A DNA stretch of 22,507 bases from Chrysochromulina parva. Taxonomy: Eukaryota > Haptophyta > Prymnesiales > Chrysochromulinaceae. Below are positions 9,951 through 18,543 of the stretch, one piece after another. The notes under the pieces are model-generated. The model was not told the origin of the DNA, searched no databases, and saw nothing but the letters and a program-made list of their open reading frames with translations. Location of the stretch: positions 1 to 22,507 of the forward strand of contig PJAB01000653.1 in assembly GCA_002887195.1 (NCBI GenBank), given 5' to 3'. Made by a program: the position numbers and the translations under genes. Each line of letters starts with the position of its first letter. Within the stretch, counting starts at the first letter, position 1.

Positions 9951-11887
9951 TTGGAGTGCGAGCAATGCCGATGGAACCACGCTCGCGCCCTCTTTCTTGC
10001 AGCGTCGCGCGGGCTTCTGACCGAAGCACGTTCGACTCTCGTCGTATCAGTCGATGCTGCGGTCGCCGATTTCCAGAAGAAGCACGCCGGATTGCGCTCG
10101 TACGAGGATCACGAGGTGCCCGCCTACTGCGAGGGCAGGCAGTGGATGCCGCGGCCTGTCGGCGTCAATAACTTCGCCGGCCACCAGCCGCTTCCGGCGC
10201 GCTGCCTCGAGAAAGAGCTCGGCACGGATGACTTGAAGTATAAGGGACCCAACGGCTCGCCCTCGGGCGAATGCTTCCAGCTCGATCGCCGGATGCAAAA
10301 CCAATCGCAGCCGGTGCTACCGACGATCTTCATGCCCGGCTTTCCCAAGTCGGCGAGCACGTGGCTCTTCGAGTGCATGCACGTGGCCTTCCTCCCTGAG
10401 ATGGTGTGCGGCGACAGCCCGGCGCGCGCCGCCGTCGCCGCCGCCGGCACAATCACAGCAGAACAGGCGCGCAAAACAGCCGCACTAGCAGCATCCGCAG
10501 CCACGCGTTCCGGTCTGAACGCCGAGGCGCCGCGAGCGCGTCGGCAGCCGAAGCCCGTGTCGCGCCCCTTCGACCCTCGCAACTGGTCCAAGAAGGGCTG
10601 CGAGGGCCGTCGATACATGCTTCCTGGGATCTCATGCGCGGCGACGGGCGGTTGCATGCACCGCAAGGAGCTCTTCTTCTACGGCGGGGGCTATGGCAAC
10701 TACTTCAAGGTGGGCCTCGCCGCGCTGCATGGGCCCGAGATCCCTCTCGAGCTCTTCGCCAGGGCGGAGCACCGGCCGCCGGCGATGAAAACGCGCGACT
10801 GGGACTACTACAAGGTGAAGCGCTTCGAACCATTCTGCACCAATCCCGCCCACACGCACCTTCCCGCGGGGCGCATACACCCGTCGTGCTGCATGGCGCG
10901 AGCGAGCTGGCCCAAGCGGTGGGGCTGCCGTTGGCACGAGACGCTGCGGATGCGCTTCGGACGAGCGACCTCGATGTGGCTCCAAACTGCCATGCCTTGG
11001 GTGAAGCCGGACGAGTACGAGTTCGCCTCCGTGGACTTCACGCCCAACTACCTATGCCACGTCGGCGCGCTGCACAACATCAACGCGACGGCGCGGGACC
11101 CATCGGAGCTGCGCTTCATCGTTCTCATGCGCGACCCGCTCATGCGAGCATACTCCGAGTTCTCCATGTTCACCACGTGGGGCTGGGACAAGGGCACTTC
11201 CTTCTCGACGCGCACAGCGGAGCAGATGGGCCGCTTCCGGCAGTGCAACACGACGCTCTTCCACAGGCCTGACCTGCTGCGCACGCTGCCCGACGAGGAG
11301 CTCTTCGCTTACATGCAGGCGTGCTTCAAGGGTCTAGCCATGGAGTGAGCAAGCCACCAAACACGCGCGCGCAGCCAGCTAGCACTCAACTAACGTTTCC
11401 AACAGCTCCCAACCAGCTTGCCGCTGCTCGCGCGCGCGCACGCACAGCCGCCACACGTCTGACCGCGCCGGTCCGCCACGCTCGCCACGGCGCTGCCAGG
11501 TACGTGACCAACTCGCTGTACCCGATCTGCATCGCCGGCGCGCTGCGCATCTTCAAGCGCGAGCAGTTCCTCTTTCTGCGCTTCGAGGACCTCATGCGCA
11601 TGAAGGCGCCGGCGCTGCTCCATCTGCTCGCCAATTTCACGGGGCTGTACACGGACACGGAGATCATACAGCTGGTGCGCGGCAACCGGGAGTGCGAGGC
11701 GGGCCTTGCCAAAAAGGTGCCGCTCTCCTTCACCAAAAAGGGGGTAGACAGCCAGGCGCGCAGGGCCAAGGACGACCTGAAGAAGAGCATCCCAGACCTC
11801 GAAAGGTTTTACGCGCCGTACAGTGCGATGCTGCAGGAGCTCGTGCACCCAGCGTTCGTATGGGGGCCGGAGACACATAAAATTTAG
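9951..11887 (+). CDS. Sulfotransferase-family protein (one intron, start unresolved)
   Basis: Coding segments are about 9951-11344 and 11500-11887, some 593 residues. GFPKSASTWL (130-139) is the 5'-phosphosulfate loop that binds PAPS. MRDPLMRAYSEF (from R394, with S402) is the 3'-phosphate site of carbohydrate-type sulfotransferases, which act on glycans in the Golgi. The second exon ends with FLRFEDL and a typical C-terminal helix region. An Ala-rich insert follows the PAPS loop. The frame opens after TGA 9855-9857 and begins only at TTG 9951, so the true ATG must lie in another exon. One option is ATG 9901 spliced to the strong acceptor-like TCTTTCTTGCAG ending at 10002. No membrane anchor is visible yet, consistent with a missing first exon. 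The acceptor is unknown. Confidence 0.75.
11345..11499 (+). other. Predicted intron in the sulfotransferase gene
   Basis: The donor is GA|GTGAGC and the acceptor is TGCCAG|GTAC, giving a 155-bp phase-2 intron. Splicing rebuilds a GAG codon and joins LAME to YVTNSLYPICI, moving from the frame that stops at 11348 into the frame that carries the conserved C-terminal half. Confidence 0.8.
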
Positions 11888-12154
11888 GTCGCAGGTAATA
11901 AGATCGTCCGCGGCGCACCGGGTTGTTGACCGTTTGATTATACATTATTGATTGGCATTCTTTGTGCGGACCCTCACATCACCCTCTCACTCCCACTCAG
12001 AGTCAGTGCGCGCGCGCACTTACTCCCCCACCACTTGCCAAGCTTATTGTACTTGAGGTTGGTGAGCGGGGGGACTGACCTTTGAGAAGTCAGTCAGTAA
12101 CAAGACGAACAAGAAACATGTAAGAAAACTATGAACGGTTTTCAATGGTAGAAG
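11888..12154. other. Short intergenic interval
   Basis: This 267-bp interval between two plus-strand genes has an AT-rich patch near 11930-11960 and a short GC alternation near 12008-12017. No gene or clear motif was seen. Confidence 0.5.
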
Positions 12155-13036
12155 ATGCCGAGGGGTGGCGACGCAGTCCCTCTCCTTGCCGACTGCGACA
12201 TGCGCCGGTCCACGTTATCTGCAACGATGTACGCGGCAACCAAACTCCACGATAACGAGGAGAATACACGCACACGACATCGACGACCTCGGCCGTGGCG
12301 AAAGGCATGCGCATTTATCGTTGTCGGTCTATTCGCTGCTGCAGCGCTATCGGTGGCCACTGCAGAGCGTCCAGGGCTGCAGTTTCGTCAACTGGTTCAG
12401 CCACTCCAGTGGGCGATGATCAGCGGCTACCATCACCGCGGGTACGAAGTGGTAGCCATGCCGCCAGATATCCACCGCAAGCTATTGGCTCTGGTAAGTG
12501 ATGCGAGCATTCAGCAGCCACACATGTCCTACGGTGGGCAAGGTGAGCCGAATGAAAATGAAATCATCTTCGGTCGATCGGCGCGCGTCAATATACCGGC
12601 CACCTTGCAGGCGGAAATGCGGAGAGCCTTCAAGCCGCTCCTTTCCTCCTTTTGCGGGTGCGAGCTCGACGACAGCGCAACAATCGGTGGCGGCGGCGTG
12701 CGAGTGTATCGGCGCGGAGCCTCGCTCGCCTCGCACCTCGACTGGGCGCACAAGTTCGTGATATCAGCCACGATGAATGTGAGGCAGACGGGCAACCGCA
12801 GCCGCTGGCCGCTGCACATGCGTGCTCTCGGCGGCGCCGCGCACGAGGTGTTTCACACCGAGGGCGAGGCGGTGCTTTACGAGGGTTCACGCATGCTTCA
12901 CAGCCGCACCTCGCCGTTGGAGGATGACTACTATGCCGCGGCGTTCATCGGGTTCGTCCCGAAAGACTATCCTGCCGGGCGAGGTCTATTCACGCGGCTC
13001 TATGTGGGCTTGGTCCGCAGCGTCGAGGGTTTCTAA
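12155..13036 (+). CDS. Membrane-anchored 2OG-Fe(II) oxygenase (prolyl 4-hydroxylase-like fold)
   Basis: The 293-residue product starts at ATG 12155. A basic cytosolic tail (RTRHRRPRPWRK) precedes one membrane segment at 51-69, the layout of a type II protein of ER or Golgi. The double-stranded beta-helix core has GVRVYRRGASLASHLDW, with H194-x-D196 as iron ligands, and MLHSR, with H249 as the distal ligand. This fits the P4H/2OG-Fe(II) group that hydroxylates proline or lysine in secreted proteins. The position about ten residues after the distal His, usually Arg or Lys for binding the 2OG carboxylate, is Tyr259/Tyr260 here, so another residue must serve or activity is altered. Substrate cannot be inferred. 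Confidence 0.75.
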   Translation: MPRGGDAVPLLADCDMRRSTLSATMYAATKLHDNEENTRTRHRRPRPWRKACAFIVVGLFAAAALSVATAERPGLQFRQLVQPLQWAMISGYHHRGYEVVAMPPDIHRKLLALVSDASIQQPHMSYGGQGEPNENEIIFGRSARVNIPATLQAEMRRAFKPLLSSFCGCELDDSATIGGGGVRVYRRGASLASHLDWAHKFVISATMNVRQTGNRSRWPLHMRALGGAAHEVFHTEGEAVLYEGSRMLHSRTSPLEDDYYAAAFIGFVPKDYPAGRGLFTRLYVGLVRSVEGF

Positions 13037-13335
13037 ATCTTGTCATTGAATCGACACAGGGCTTCACAGAGGGAAGTGGGAGCGGCGGGTGGCGGCTTAA
13101 ATCCAGAGGGGGTGATCTAAGAGGGTCGCGGTGGGGGCTTCACGGCTTCTCGACTTAAAGCACAATTTGATTTGAGTTTTGGCGATATCCCGACTTAAGT
13201 ACCAGCGGCGCGACTTAAGTCACCCCCACCCAAGAGCCGCGTGGATACCCATCAATTCACAGGGCTAGACTGACGTTCACAGTCTCGCCGGAAGCAGGAG
13301 CGGTTCAGTCTTCAGAATGCGTGTGCCCTTCGCCG
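13037..13335. promoter_or_regulatory. Upstream region with repeated CGACTTAA motif
   Basis: CGACTTAA occurs at 13151, 13191 and 13211, so the copies are 40 and 20 bp apart. A weaker relative, CGGCTTAA, lies near 13093. All are in the same orientation, 125-185 bp before the ATG of the coiled-coil gene. They could be promoter elements or remnants of a tandem repeat; no known factor is assigned. Confidence 0.4.
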
Positions 13336-15474
13336 ATGCCAAAACTCAGGCAAAGCTCCACCGTGCCGGTGTTGCCACCGGCCAGCGGGCGCACTGGTAG
13401 CTCGCGGAGTGGCTCGCATGCGGCGCTCGCTCCCGGCGAGACGCTCGAGAAGCTCGTCACCGAGAACGAGCACCTGCGGCAGCAGCTGCACAGCGAGAAG
13501 CAGAAATTCCAGACGATGTATGTCAAGGATCTGTTCAAATCGCCTGCGCGGCGACGGCTCGAGCCGATGAAGCAGCTCATCGTCGACCAATCGGAGACCT
13601 CGTCGCTGCTGGCGACGGAGAAGCTCGTGAAGCAGCAGGTGACAGAGCTTGTTGAGGAGCGTGCGAAAGTGGAAGCGATTGTGCACGAGCGGCGGCTGCT
13701 GGACATGACGGCTGCCGAGGTCAGGCTGCAGCAGCTCGAGGAGCAGCTTGCGATGGCCGAAGGCGACGCGGCCGACGCGAACGACCGCGAGGAAACATAC
13801 CTGATGATGGAGGGGCGCTTGCAAGACCTGGTGACTGAGGACCAGCAGCGGCTGAACACGATCCAACGTGTCATCGACGAGAGCAAGCTGCGGCTGTCTC
13901 AGTGGATGAACGTGAGCAGAGAGGGCGAGGCCGAGCTCGGCGAGGCCGAGGCGGCGCTCGCCGTGCTGCGCCATACCCTGCACGAGGAGCGCGCGTCGCA
14001 GAACAAGATGATGGAGGAGCGCCGGGCAATGGTCGGGGATATGGTCAAGTACTCGCAGGAGCGCTCGGAGCGGCAGAAGCACCACCAGGACAAGCTGCTC
14101 GCCTCGCGCGGCGACCTCGATGCCGAGGGCGAGAAGAACCTGCGCGTGGCTGCAGGCACCATGGATGCGCTACGTGCGATCAACGAGTCTGGCGCCAAGG
14201 CGACCTTCAGCTTCGAGGATAAGTGCAGGCGCGCATTCCTCAAGATAGAGGGGATCACGGGTGCCAAGGACCTACAGGAGGTGCTCTTCATCGTGCTCTC
14301 CAAGAGCGAGCTCGCCTCGCAGCTCCAGAAACGCATCGCCGGCATCGAGCAGCGACGCACGGAGCTCGAGGAGCAGAAGTTGAGCTTCGAGGAGGAGCGA
14401 ACTAAGGAGCAATTTGGAGGCGAGAACGTCAGCGAGCTCAAGGATCAGATCGGCGAGGTACGCCAGCGGCTGGCTGGGCAGGAGCAGCGGCAGCGCGAGC
14501 TGAGCGGCAGCCTCGCGAGCACGACTGCCATGCTCCAGACGTCGCGCCTGACTTGGGAGACTTTGCACAAGCTCCTCGAGCCTGGGATCGAGGTCGACGA
14601 CCCACGCAGAAGGCGACGGCAGCCAGAGGGCAGCGGCGCGCAGAATGCGGCCATCGATCGGCTGCTTGCGGACGCGGAGGCCCGCTCGACGCAGCAGACG
14701 CCGCAGCAGGGGGTGCACCGCGCGACCCCGAAAGATTCGTCCGGCGCCGAGGGCGATGTCGATCTCTCATTGCTGCCTAAGGAGCTTGCAGACCTCCCCA
14801 CGATGGTTGAGGAGATCGGGCAGCGCGGCGCGAGGCTGCTCGAGATGATAGCCCAGATCGAGGCCAGTGCTAGAGCCGCCAAAGCGCGCCGGCGTGCCGC
14901 TGCCGCCGCGGGCGAACCGGACGACGAGCCGAATGTCGTTTCGCCCGGTGGGTCGTCGATTTTCAGCCTAGCCAAGCAGCAGCGTTCTCCGACAGGAGGG
15001 AGCAAGGGCTTCGGCGCGGACAGCGCCGGCGAGCCGAGCGCGGCCCCGCTCACGGGCAAATCTGCAAAAGGGGGGAAGGTCGAGCGCGTCTTCTCGAAGC
15101 AGGAAGCGATACTAAAAGAGGCGCTGCCCTCGAACAACATCCGCGTGATGCCCTTCGAGCTGGCCGAATTGCTGCTGCAGGCGCGCGAGGAGACACCAGT
15201 CACCGATGAGGCGACGGGTAAGCGCGCCTCAGCCGCGGCCAAGGCCGCTGCGGAGAAGGAGACCAAGGACAAGGATAAGGAGCCGCCAGTCAAGCGCACC
15301 AGCTTTCAAATGGCAGCCATAGACGACGAGTCGGAGCTGATCAGCCGCGAAGACATGAAGGCCGCGGCGGAGCGCCTCGCGCGCAAGGCGGCGCGCGCCT
15401 CCCTGCGGGGGGAAAAGACGGTCGCGGCGGCGCCAACCGCGGCGGCTCCCTCGAAAGGCAAGGGCAGGTCGTAA
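13336..15474 (+). CDS. Coiled-coil protein, outer-dynein-arm docking complex-like
   Basis: ATG 13336 gives 712 residues; the frame's earlier GTG is not used. Long heptad-rich helices cover about residues 35-265 and 310-410. Between them KIEGITGAKDLQEVL (about 303-317) resembles the short 'ATGVSDxxEV' motif of the CCDC63/CCDC114/CCDC151 group, subunits that dock outer dynein arms on axonemal doublets. The C-terminal third is low-complexity with a short ordered block (SKQEAILKEALPSNNIRV, near 590). If correct, it acts in the flagellum and implies a motile cell stage. Coiled-coil similarity can mislead, so the alternative is any other cytoskeletal coiled-coil protein. Confidence 0.55.
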   Translation: MPKLRQSSTVPVLPPASGRTGSSRSGSHAALAPGETLEKLVTENEHLRQQLHSEKQKFQTMYVKDLFKSPARRRLEPMKQLIVDQSETSSLLATEKLVKQQVTELVEERAKVEAIVHERRLLDMTAAEVRLQQLEEQLAMAEGDAADANDREETYLMMEGRLQDLVTEDQQRLNTIQRVIDESKLRLSQWMNVSREGEAELGEAEAALAVLRHTLHEERASQNKMMEERRAMVGDMVKYSQERSERQKHHQDKLLASRGDLDAEGEKNLRVAAGTMDALRAINESGAKATFSFEDKCRRAFLKIEGITGAKDLQEVLFIVLSKSELASQLQKRIAGIEQRRTELEEQKLSFEEERTKEQFGGENVSELKDQIGEVRQRLAGQEQRQRELSGSLASTTAMLQTSRLTWETLHKLLEPGIEVDDPRRRRRQPEGSGAQNAAIDRLLADAEARSTQQTPQQGVHRATPKDSSGAEGDVDLSLLPKELADLPTMVEEIGQRGARLLEMIAQIEASARAAKARRRAAAAAGEPDDEPNVVSPGGSSIFSLAKQQRSPTGGSKGFGADSAGEPSAAPLTGKSAKGGKVERVFSKQEAILKEALPSNNIRVMPFELAELLLQAREETPVTDEATGKRASAAAKAAAEKETKDKDKEPPVKRTSFQMAAIDDESELISREDMKAAAERLARKAARASLRGEKTVAAAPTAAAPSKGKGRS

Positions 15475-15988
15475 GCGGTAAGCCTGCGGGAGCGAGAACC
15501 GCCTTCAAGCTCTCTAGGTTTGGCTCTCGGTACACACGACCGGCCATACCGCATACGGAACCATACGAGAGAGTCAGATTCGATTTGTAACGCTACGGAA
15601 CCATACGAGATACGTAGTCGGCCGTAGCACGGGCAGCTCCAACGTGCAACGAGAGATCCCGAGTAACGAAAAGTATAAAAAGCTGTAATAAGCTGTAATA
15701 GTCACGACACGCGCCACATTTACGTCTCAGTCTGCAGCGGGGGCATATCTAGGGCCTCTAAGGGGGGCTGCCTCTAGTTGCCGCGTCGCGGCGGCGCGTA
15801 TCCGCGCGACGTCGCACGTCCCGTCCGCGCGGCGGTCCGCAGCACGATCCATCCCGGTCCCCGCATCCGGACGCTCCGCCACGCTGCACATGTCACACAA
15901 GCATGTCACAAAAGCACCTGTGCGCCGCCCATCACCGCACGAAGTGGCAAGGAGCGCGCAGCAAATAACGAAGCCCTCCGCGTCTCGT
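15475..15988. other. Convergent 3' intergenic region with short direct repeats
   Basis: This 514-bp interval lies between the coiled-coil gene (+) and OSCP (-). A 17-bp sequence, TACGGAACCATACGAGA, occurs at 15554-15570 and again at 15594-15610. AGCTGTAATA is perfectly duplicated at 15681-15700. No coding frame is credible. Confidence 0.6.
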
Positions 15989-16722
15989 CTAGATGCTCGT
16001 CTTGAGCAGGCTGTGCAACTTCTTGAGCTGCGTCGCGACCGAGGCATCAAGGAACTTGTCGCCGATCTCGACGGTGATGCCCGAGACGAGGGACGCATCC
16101 ACCTTGAACACCGACTCCACCTTGGTCTGGCCCTTATCCTGTGGCAGCGAGAGCAGCACGTGACGCGTCGAGGTGAGCGGCCCTCGAGGAAGAGGAGAGC
16201 CTGGCCCCTGTTCGAGACTGGGGGGGGAGAGTCTCTGGCGTAGGCTGGGGCAGGGCGGCAGCGTACCAGGAAGCTGACAAGCTGTGCCCGGATGGCAGCC
16301 TTCTCCTCCTCGGGCAGCGGCGCTGCGCTCGTGATGACCGCATTCACCTCACCCTTGGCAGCTGTGATGATCTCCATGTAGTTGTCGATCACCTTGAACA
16401 CGTCGTGCATGCGGCCGCCCTCGGCGAGTGTGGCCATCGCATTCTTCGTGACGACGTCCGCCTTGGCAGACGTCAGCAGCTTGACGATGCCGCTCGCCTT
16501 CGTCTCGCGCGGGATCGACGGGTTGGTCACGAAGTGGTGCAGCGTGGCGCTCGCCTTGAGTGTCTCCTTAAGCAGCGACAGGTCGTCGGTGACGGCAGCG
16601 AGCGCATTCTTTTGTGCAGCGGCGGCGTAGATGGCGTTGGCGTAGCGGCCCGGCGTGCCAAACTTGGTCACAGGCGCCGCCGCTGCAGACATGGACCGAC
16701 GGCCCAGCATGCGGAGAGCCAT
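15989..16722 (-). CDS. Mitochondrial ATP synthase OSCP (delta-type) subunit, one intron
   Basis: Coding order on the minus strand is 16722-16267 then 16138-15989, giving 201 residues, the normal OSCP length. The N-terminus (MALRMLGRRSMSAAAA) looks like a mitochondrial presequence. GTPGRYANAIYAAAAQ is the family's conserved first helix. The second exon ends with VSGITVEIGDKFLDASV and QLKKLHSLL, matching the C-terminal OSCP signature. The subunit is the stalk connector between the F1 head and the peripheral stalk. The gene lies just 82 bp downstream of the C2-like gene on the same strand, so its promoter must be compact or overlap that gene's 3' end. The 3' flank is convergent with the coiled-coil gene. 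Confidence 0.93.
16139..16266 (-). other. Intron in the OSCP gene
   Basis: On the minus strand the donor is CCTG|GTACGC and the acceptor is GCCACAG|GATAAG, a 128-bp phase-0 intron. Splicing joins QLVSFL to DKGQTKVESVFKV, which aligns with the 'FL..GQ' junction of known OSCP proteins. A stronger-looking C-rich acceptor lies inside the intron but would shift the frame. Confidence 0.9.
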
Positions 16723-16804
16723 TCTTGTTGCGAGAGAGACTGAAAAGCGGAGCGGGCTGTGAATACAGAACGGACGAACCTTGTCTGTGGATACACAGTG
16801 CTTC

Positions 16805-18283
16805 TCACTTCTTTTTCTTACCCCCCTTCTTACCGCCTTTCTTGCCCTTGCCCTTCTTACCACCCTTGCCGCTCGGCAAGATGGGGTCCTTGCACGGCAG
16901 TGGTCTCCCCTCGGGCCCGGCCCTGGGCAGCTCGGAGAGACACAGGGGCACCGGACGGTCCTCAGGGAGCAGCAGCGCCTTCTCCAACGCGGCCGTCGGA
17001 CACGCCAGTCCCGCCTTGACGAAGGCCGCCTTGATGCGCGCGCACTCATCAAGGCCCATCAGCATGCGCGCGGATGGCGCCATGATCGGCCGCAGCCAGG
17101 CCTCCTGCTTCGGCGCCCCGGCGGACAGCCCGGCGGGCTTCGCCGGCTCGCCCTTGCCCTTTGGCTTACCCTTGGCTGCATTATTGGCTGGCGCGGGCGT
17201 CGTTTTGGGCGGGGGGACGGCGGTTCCGAAGCCTACGGAGGACGTTGTGGGCGGCGGCGGTGCTGCCGCCGGCGGGAGCGGCGGCGGCTCGGCGACTGTG
17301 AATCCGAGATGCGCGCCCAGCTGCTGCTGCTGCTGCTTGGAACGCGCGCTCGTAGGAACTGCCGCCAGGCTCGGCTGGGCACTCGCTGGCCGGCCGAGCC
17401 ACGAGCGGCCGCCGACGGCGCCCGCGGCCGGCGAGTGCTCCCAAGTAGTGTAACCGCCACCGCCGCCGTCGCCAAGTGCGAAACCACTTCCGCCGCCGCC
17501 GCCGCCAATGCCGCCGCCGCCAATGCCGCCGCCGCCGCCGCCGCCTGCGGACGCAGGGCGTGCGCCGCTGCTGCTGCTACTGCCGCGGGCTGCGAGCAGA
17601 CTTACCGTTGAGAAGCTGTGCTTGGCGGGCTGACGCGACGGGTCGACGAGCTCCTCCACGCTGCGTGACTGGGCCAGTGGTTGCGGCTGGCCTGTCTGCT
17701 GGCTGGCCTGGCTCGCACCGGCGCTGTACTCGCGATCTGCCTGGGCGCGCGTGACGCCGGTCACGTCAAAGCGAAAGCTCACCGTTGGGTTGGTGCCAGT
17801 GAATATGGGTCCAAGCAGAGCGAGCTGACTGACCGCTCCCGAACGCGAGGCGATAGATACCTTGGCCGCGCCGATGATCTCGTCTGGCTTGCCGACGATT
17901 CGCGCGCAGAGCGCGATGTCCAGCTCGCTCTCGGGCACGCTGTCGCCCACCACGGACGGCAGCGCGAGCGTCGTGTGCTCACCAGCCCAACTGTGCGAGC
18001 GACCACCCTGACTTGGTGCAACAGAGGTGCGCTTGCTCTCACCGCTCCATGTGGCAGTGAAGCGCAGAACGAAGCCCATCCACTCATGCCGTCCGTAGGC
18101 GGCCGCGTCGGGCAAGTCCATGGCCGCGATGCCGCTGACATGCAGACGCCACGCGACAATGCGGCCTTCAGCATCAGCTCCGGTGAGCCGCGCGGCTGGC
18201 CTCACGTCAACAAACTGCATGCGCGAGGGCAATAAAGACGGTGGGAGCCATGCCTGATAGGCTGGCAGCCGTGGATCGCGCAT
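16805..18283 (-). CDS. C2-like domain protein with Gly/Pro-rich middle and Lys-rich tail
   Basis: From ATG 18283 the product has 492 residues; the nominal frame begins at GTG. Residues of about 20-175 read like a C2 sandwich: WRLHVSGIAAMDLP as first strand, ESELDIALCARIVGKPDEIIGAAKVSI as later strands. C2 domains bind membranes, calcium or proteins, but the usual Asp set is not evident. The middle is low-complexity: Ser run, glycine runs, a Gln run (KQQQQQ), and Pro/Ala. After a helical block the protein ends in GKGGKKGKGKKGGKKGGKKKK-like lysine repeats. A perfect donor-like GTAAGT begins at 17605, so part of the Gly-rich frame might be intronic. The upstream frame continues only to TGA 18352-18350; see the separate entry for a probable N-terminal extension. 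Confidence 0.6.
   Translation of the reverse strand: MRDPRLPAYQAWLPPSLLPSRMQFVDVRPAARLTGADAEGRIVAWRLHVSGIAAMDLPDAAAYGRHEWMGFVLRFTATWSGESKRTSVAPSQGGRSHSWAGEHTTLALPSVVGDSVPESELDIALCARIVGKPDEIIGAAKVSIASRSGAVSQLALLGPIFTGTNPTVSFRFDVTGVTRAQADREYSAGASQASQQTGQPQPLAQSRSVEELVDPSRQPAKHSFSTVSLLAARGSSSSSGARPASAGGGGGGGIGGGGIGGGGGGSGFALGDGGGGGYTTWEHSPAAGAVGGRSWLGRPASAQPSLAAVPTSARSKQQQQQLGAHLGFTVAEPPPLPPAAAPPPPTTSSVGFGTAVPPPKTTPAPANNAAKGKPKGKGEPAKPAGLSAGAPKQEAWLRPIMAPSARMLMGLDECARIKAAFVKAGLACPTAALEKALLLPEDRPVPLCLSELPRAGPEGRPLPCKDPILPSGKGGKKGKGKKGGKKGGKKKK
17490..17555. repeat. GCC/GCCGCC-type trinucleotide repeat encoding polyglycine
   Basis: Near-perfect CCG triplets interrupted by AATG (CCGCCGCCAATGCCG) encode the runs GGGGGGGGIGGGGIGGGGGG on the minus strand. 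Such repeats expand and contract easily, so length may vary between strains. Confidence 0.8.
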
Positions 18284-18543
18284 GAGTTCCACCGCAATCC
18301 AACAGCCGGTCGGATGGAAGGAAGAAGGCGCTCGAGCGCCGGTGGCAAGTCATCTTTGCGTCGAACGATGCTTTCGAACGACACGTTGAACCAGATGCGG
18401 TAAGAGGGGTCGTAATGTACCCGCGACGGAAGCGTCCAAATTTGGAACGTACCGATCCGGAACTCAGACGGGTACCAGAGTACGTGCTGGAGGTGCTCTT
18501 CGCGTTGATGCGAGGACATGGGCATGCACATGGACATGGGCAT
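18284..18543 (-). other. Probable N-terminal coding extension of the C2-like gene in another frame
   Basis: A minus-strand frame from the ATG cluster at 18543 encodes aromatic-rich, protein-like sequence, including FRIGTFQIWTLP and YRIWFNVSFESIV, ending in LPPALERLLPS. At that point the C2-like frame, read upstream of its ATG, continues naturally as FHPTGCWIAVELMRDP. The switch falls at the purine/pyrimidine run 18316-18328, where a one-base sequencing error or a real frameshift would join both. A tiny intron is the other option. This stretch overlaps the start of the divergent channel frame. Confidence 0.45.

Noticed and set aside
14445..15299. 284-codon minus-strand Ser/Ala-rich frame opposite the coiled-coil gene
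   Set aside because: It mirrors Glu/Ala/Arg-rich coding on the plus strand and shows no independent motif.
15674..15680. TATA box (TATAAAA)
   Set aside because: It lies between two convergent 3' ends with no gene downstream in either suitable direction, so it is most likely a chance AT-rich match.
17590..17605. A 16-bp GTAAGT...CAG intron in the C2-like gene
   Set aside because: It is too short to be spliced, and the frame is open through it. The donor could still pair with a more distant acceptor, which is noted in the gene entry.
16614..17611. Two long plus-strand frames opposite the C2-like gene
   Set aside because: They are overlapping antisense readings of Gly/Pro-rich DNA, rich in Arg and Ala, with no recognisable domain.
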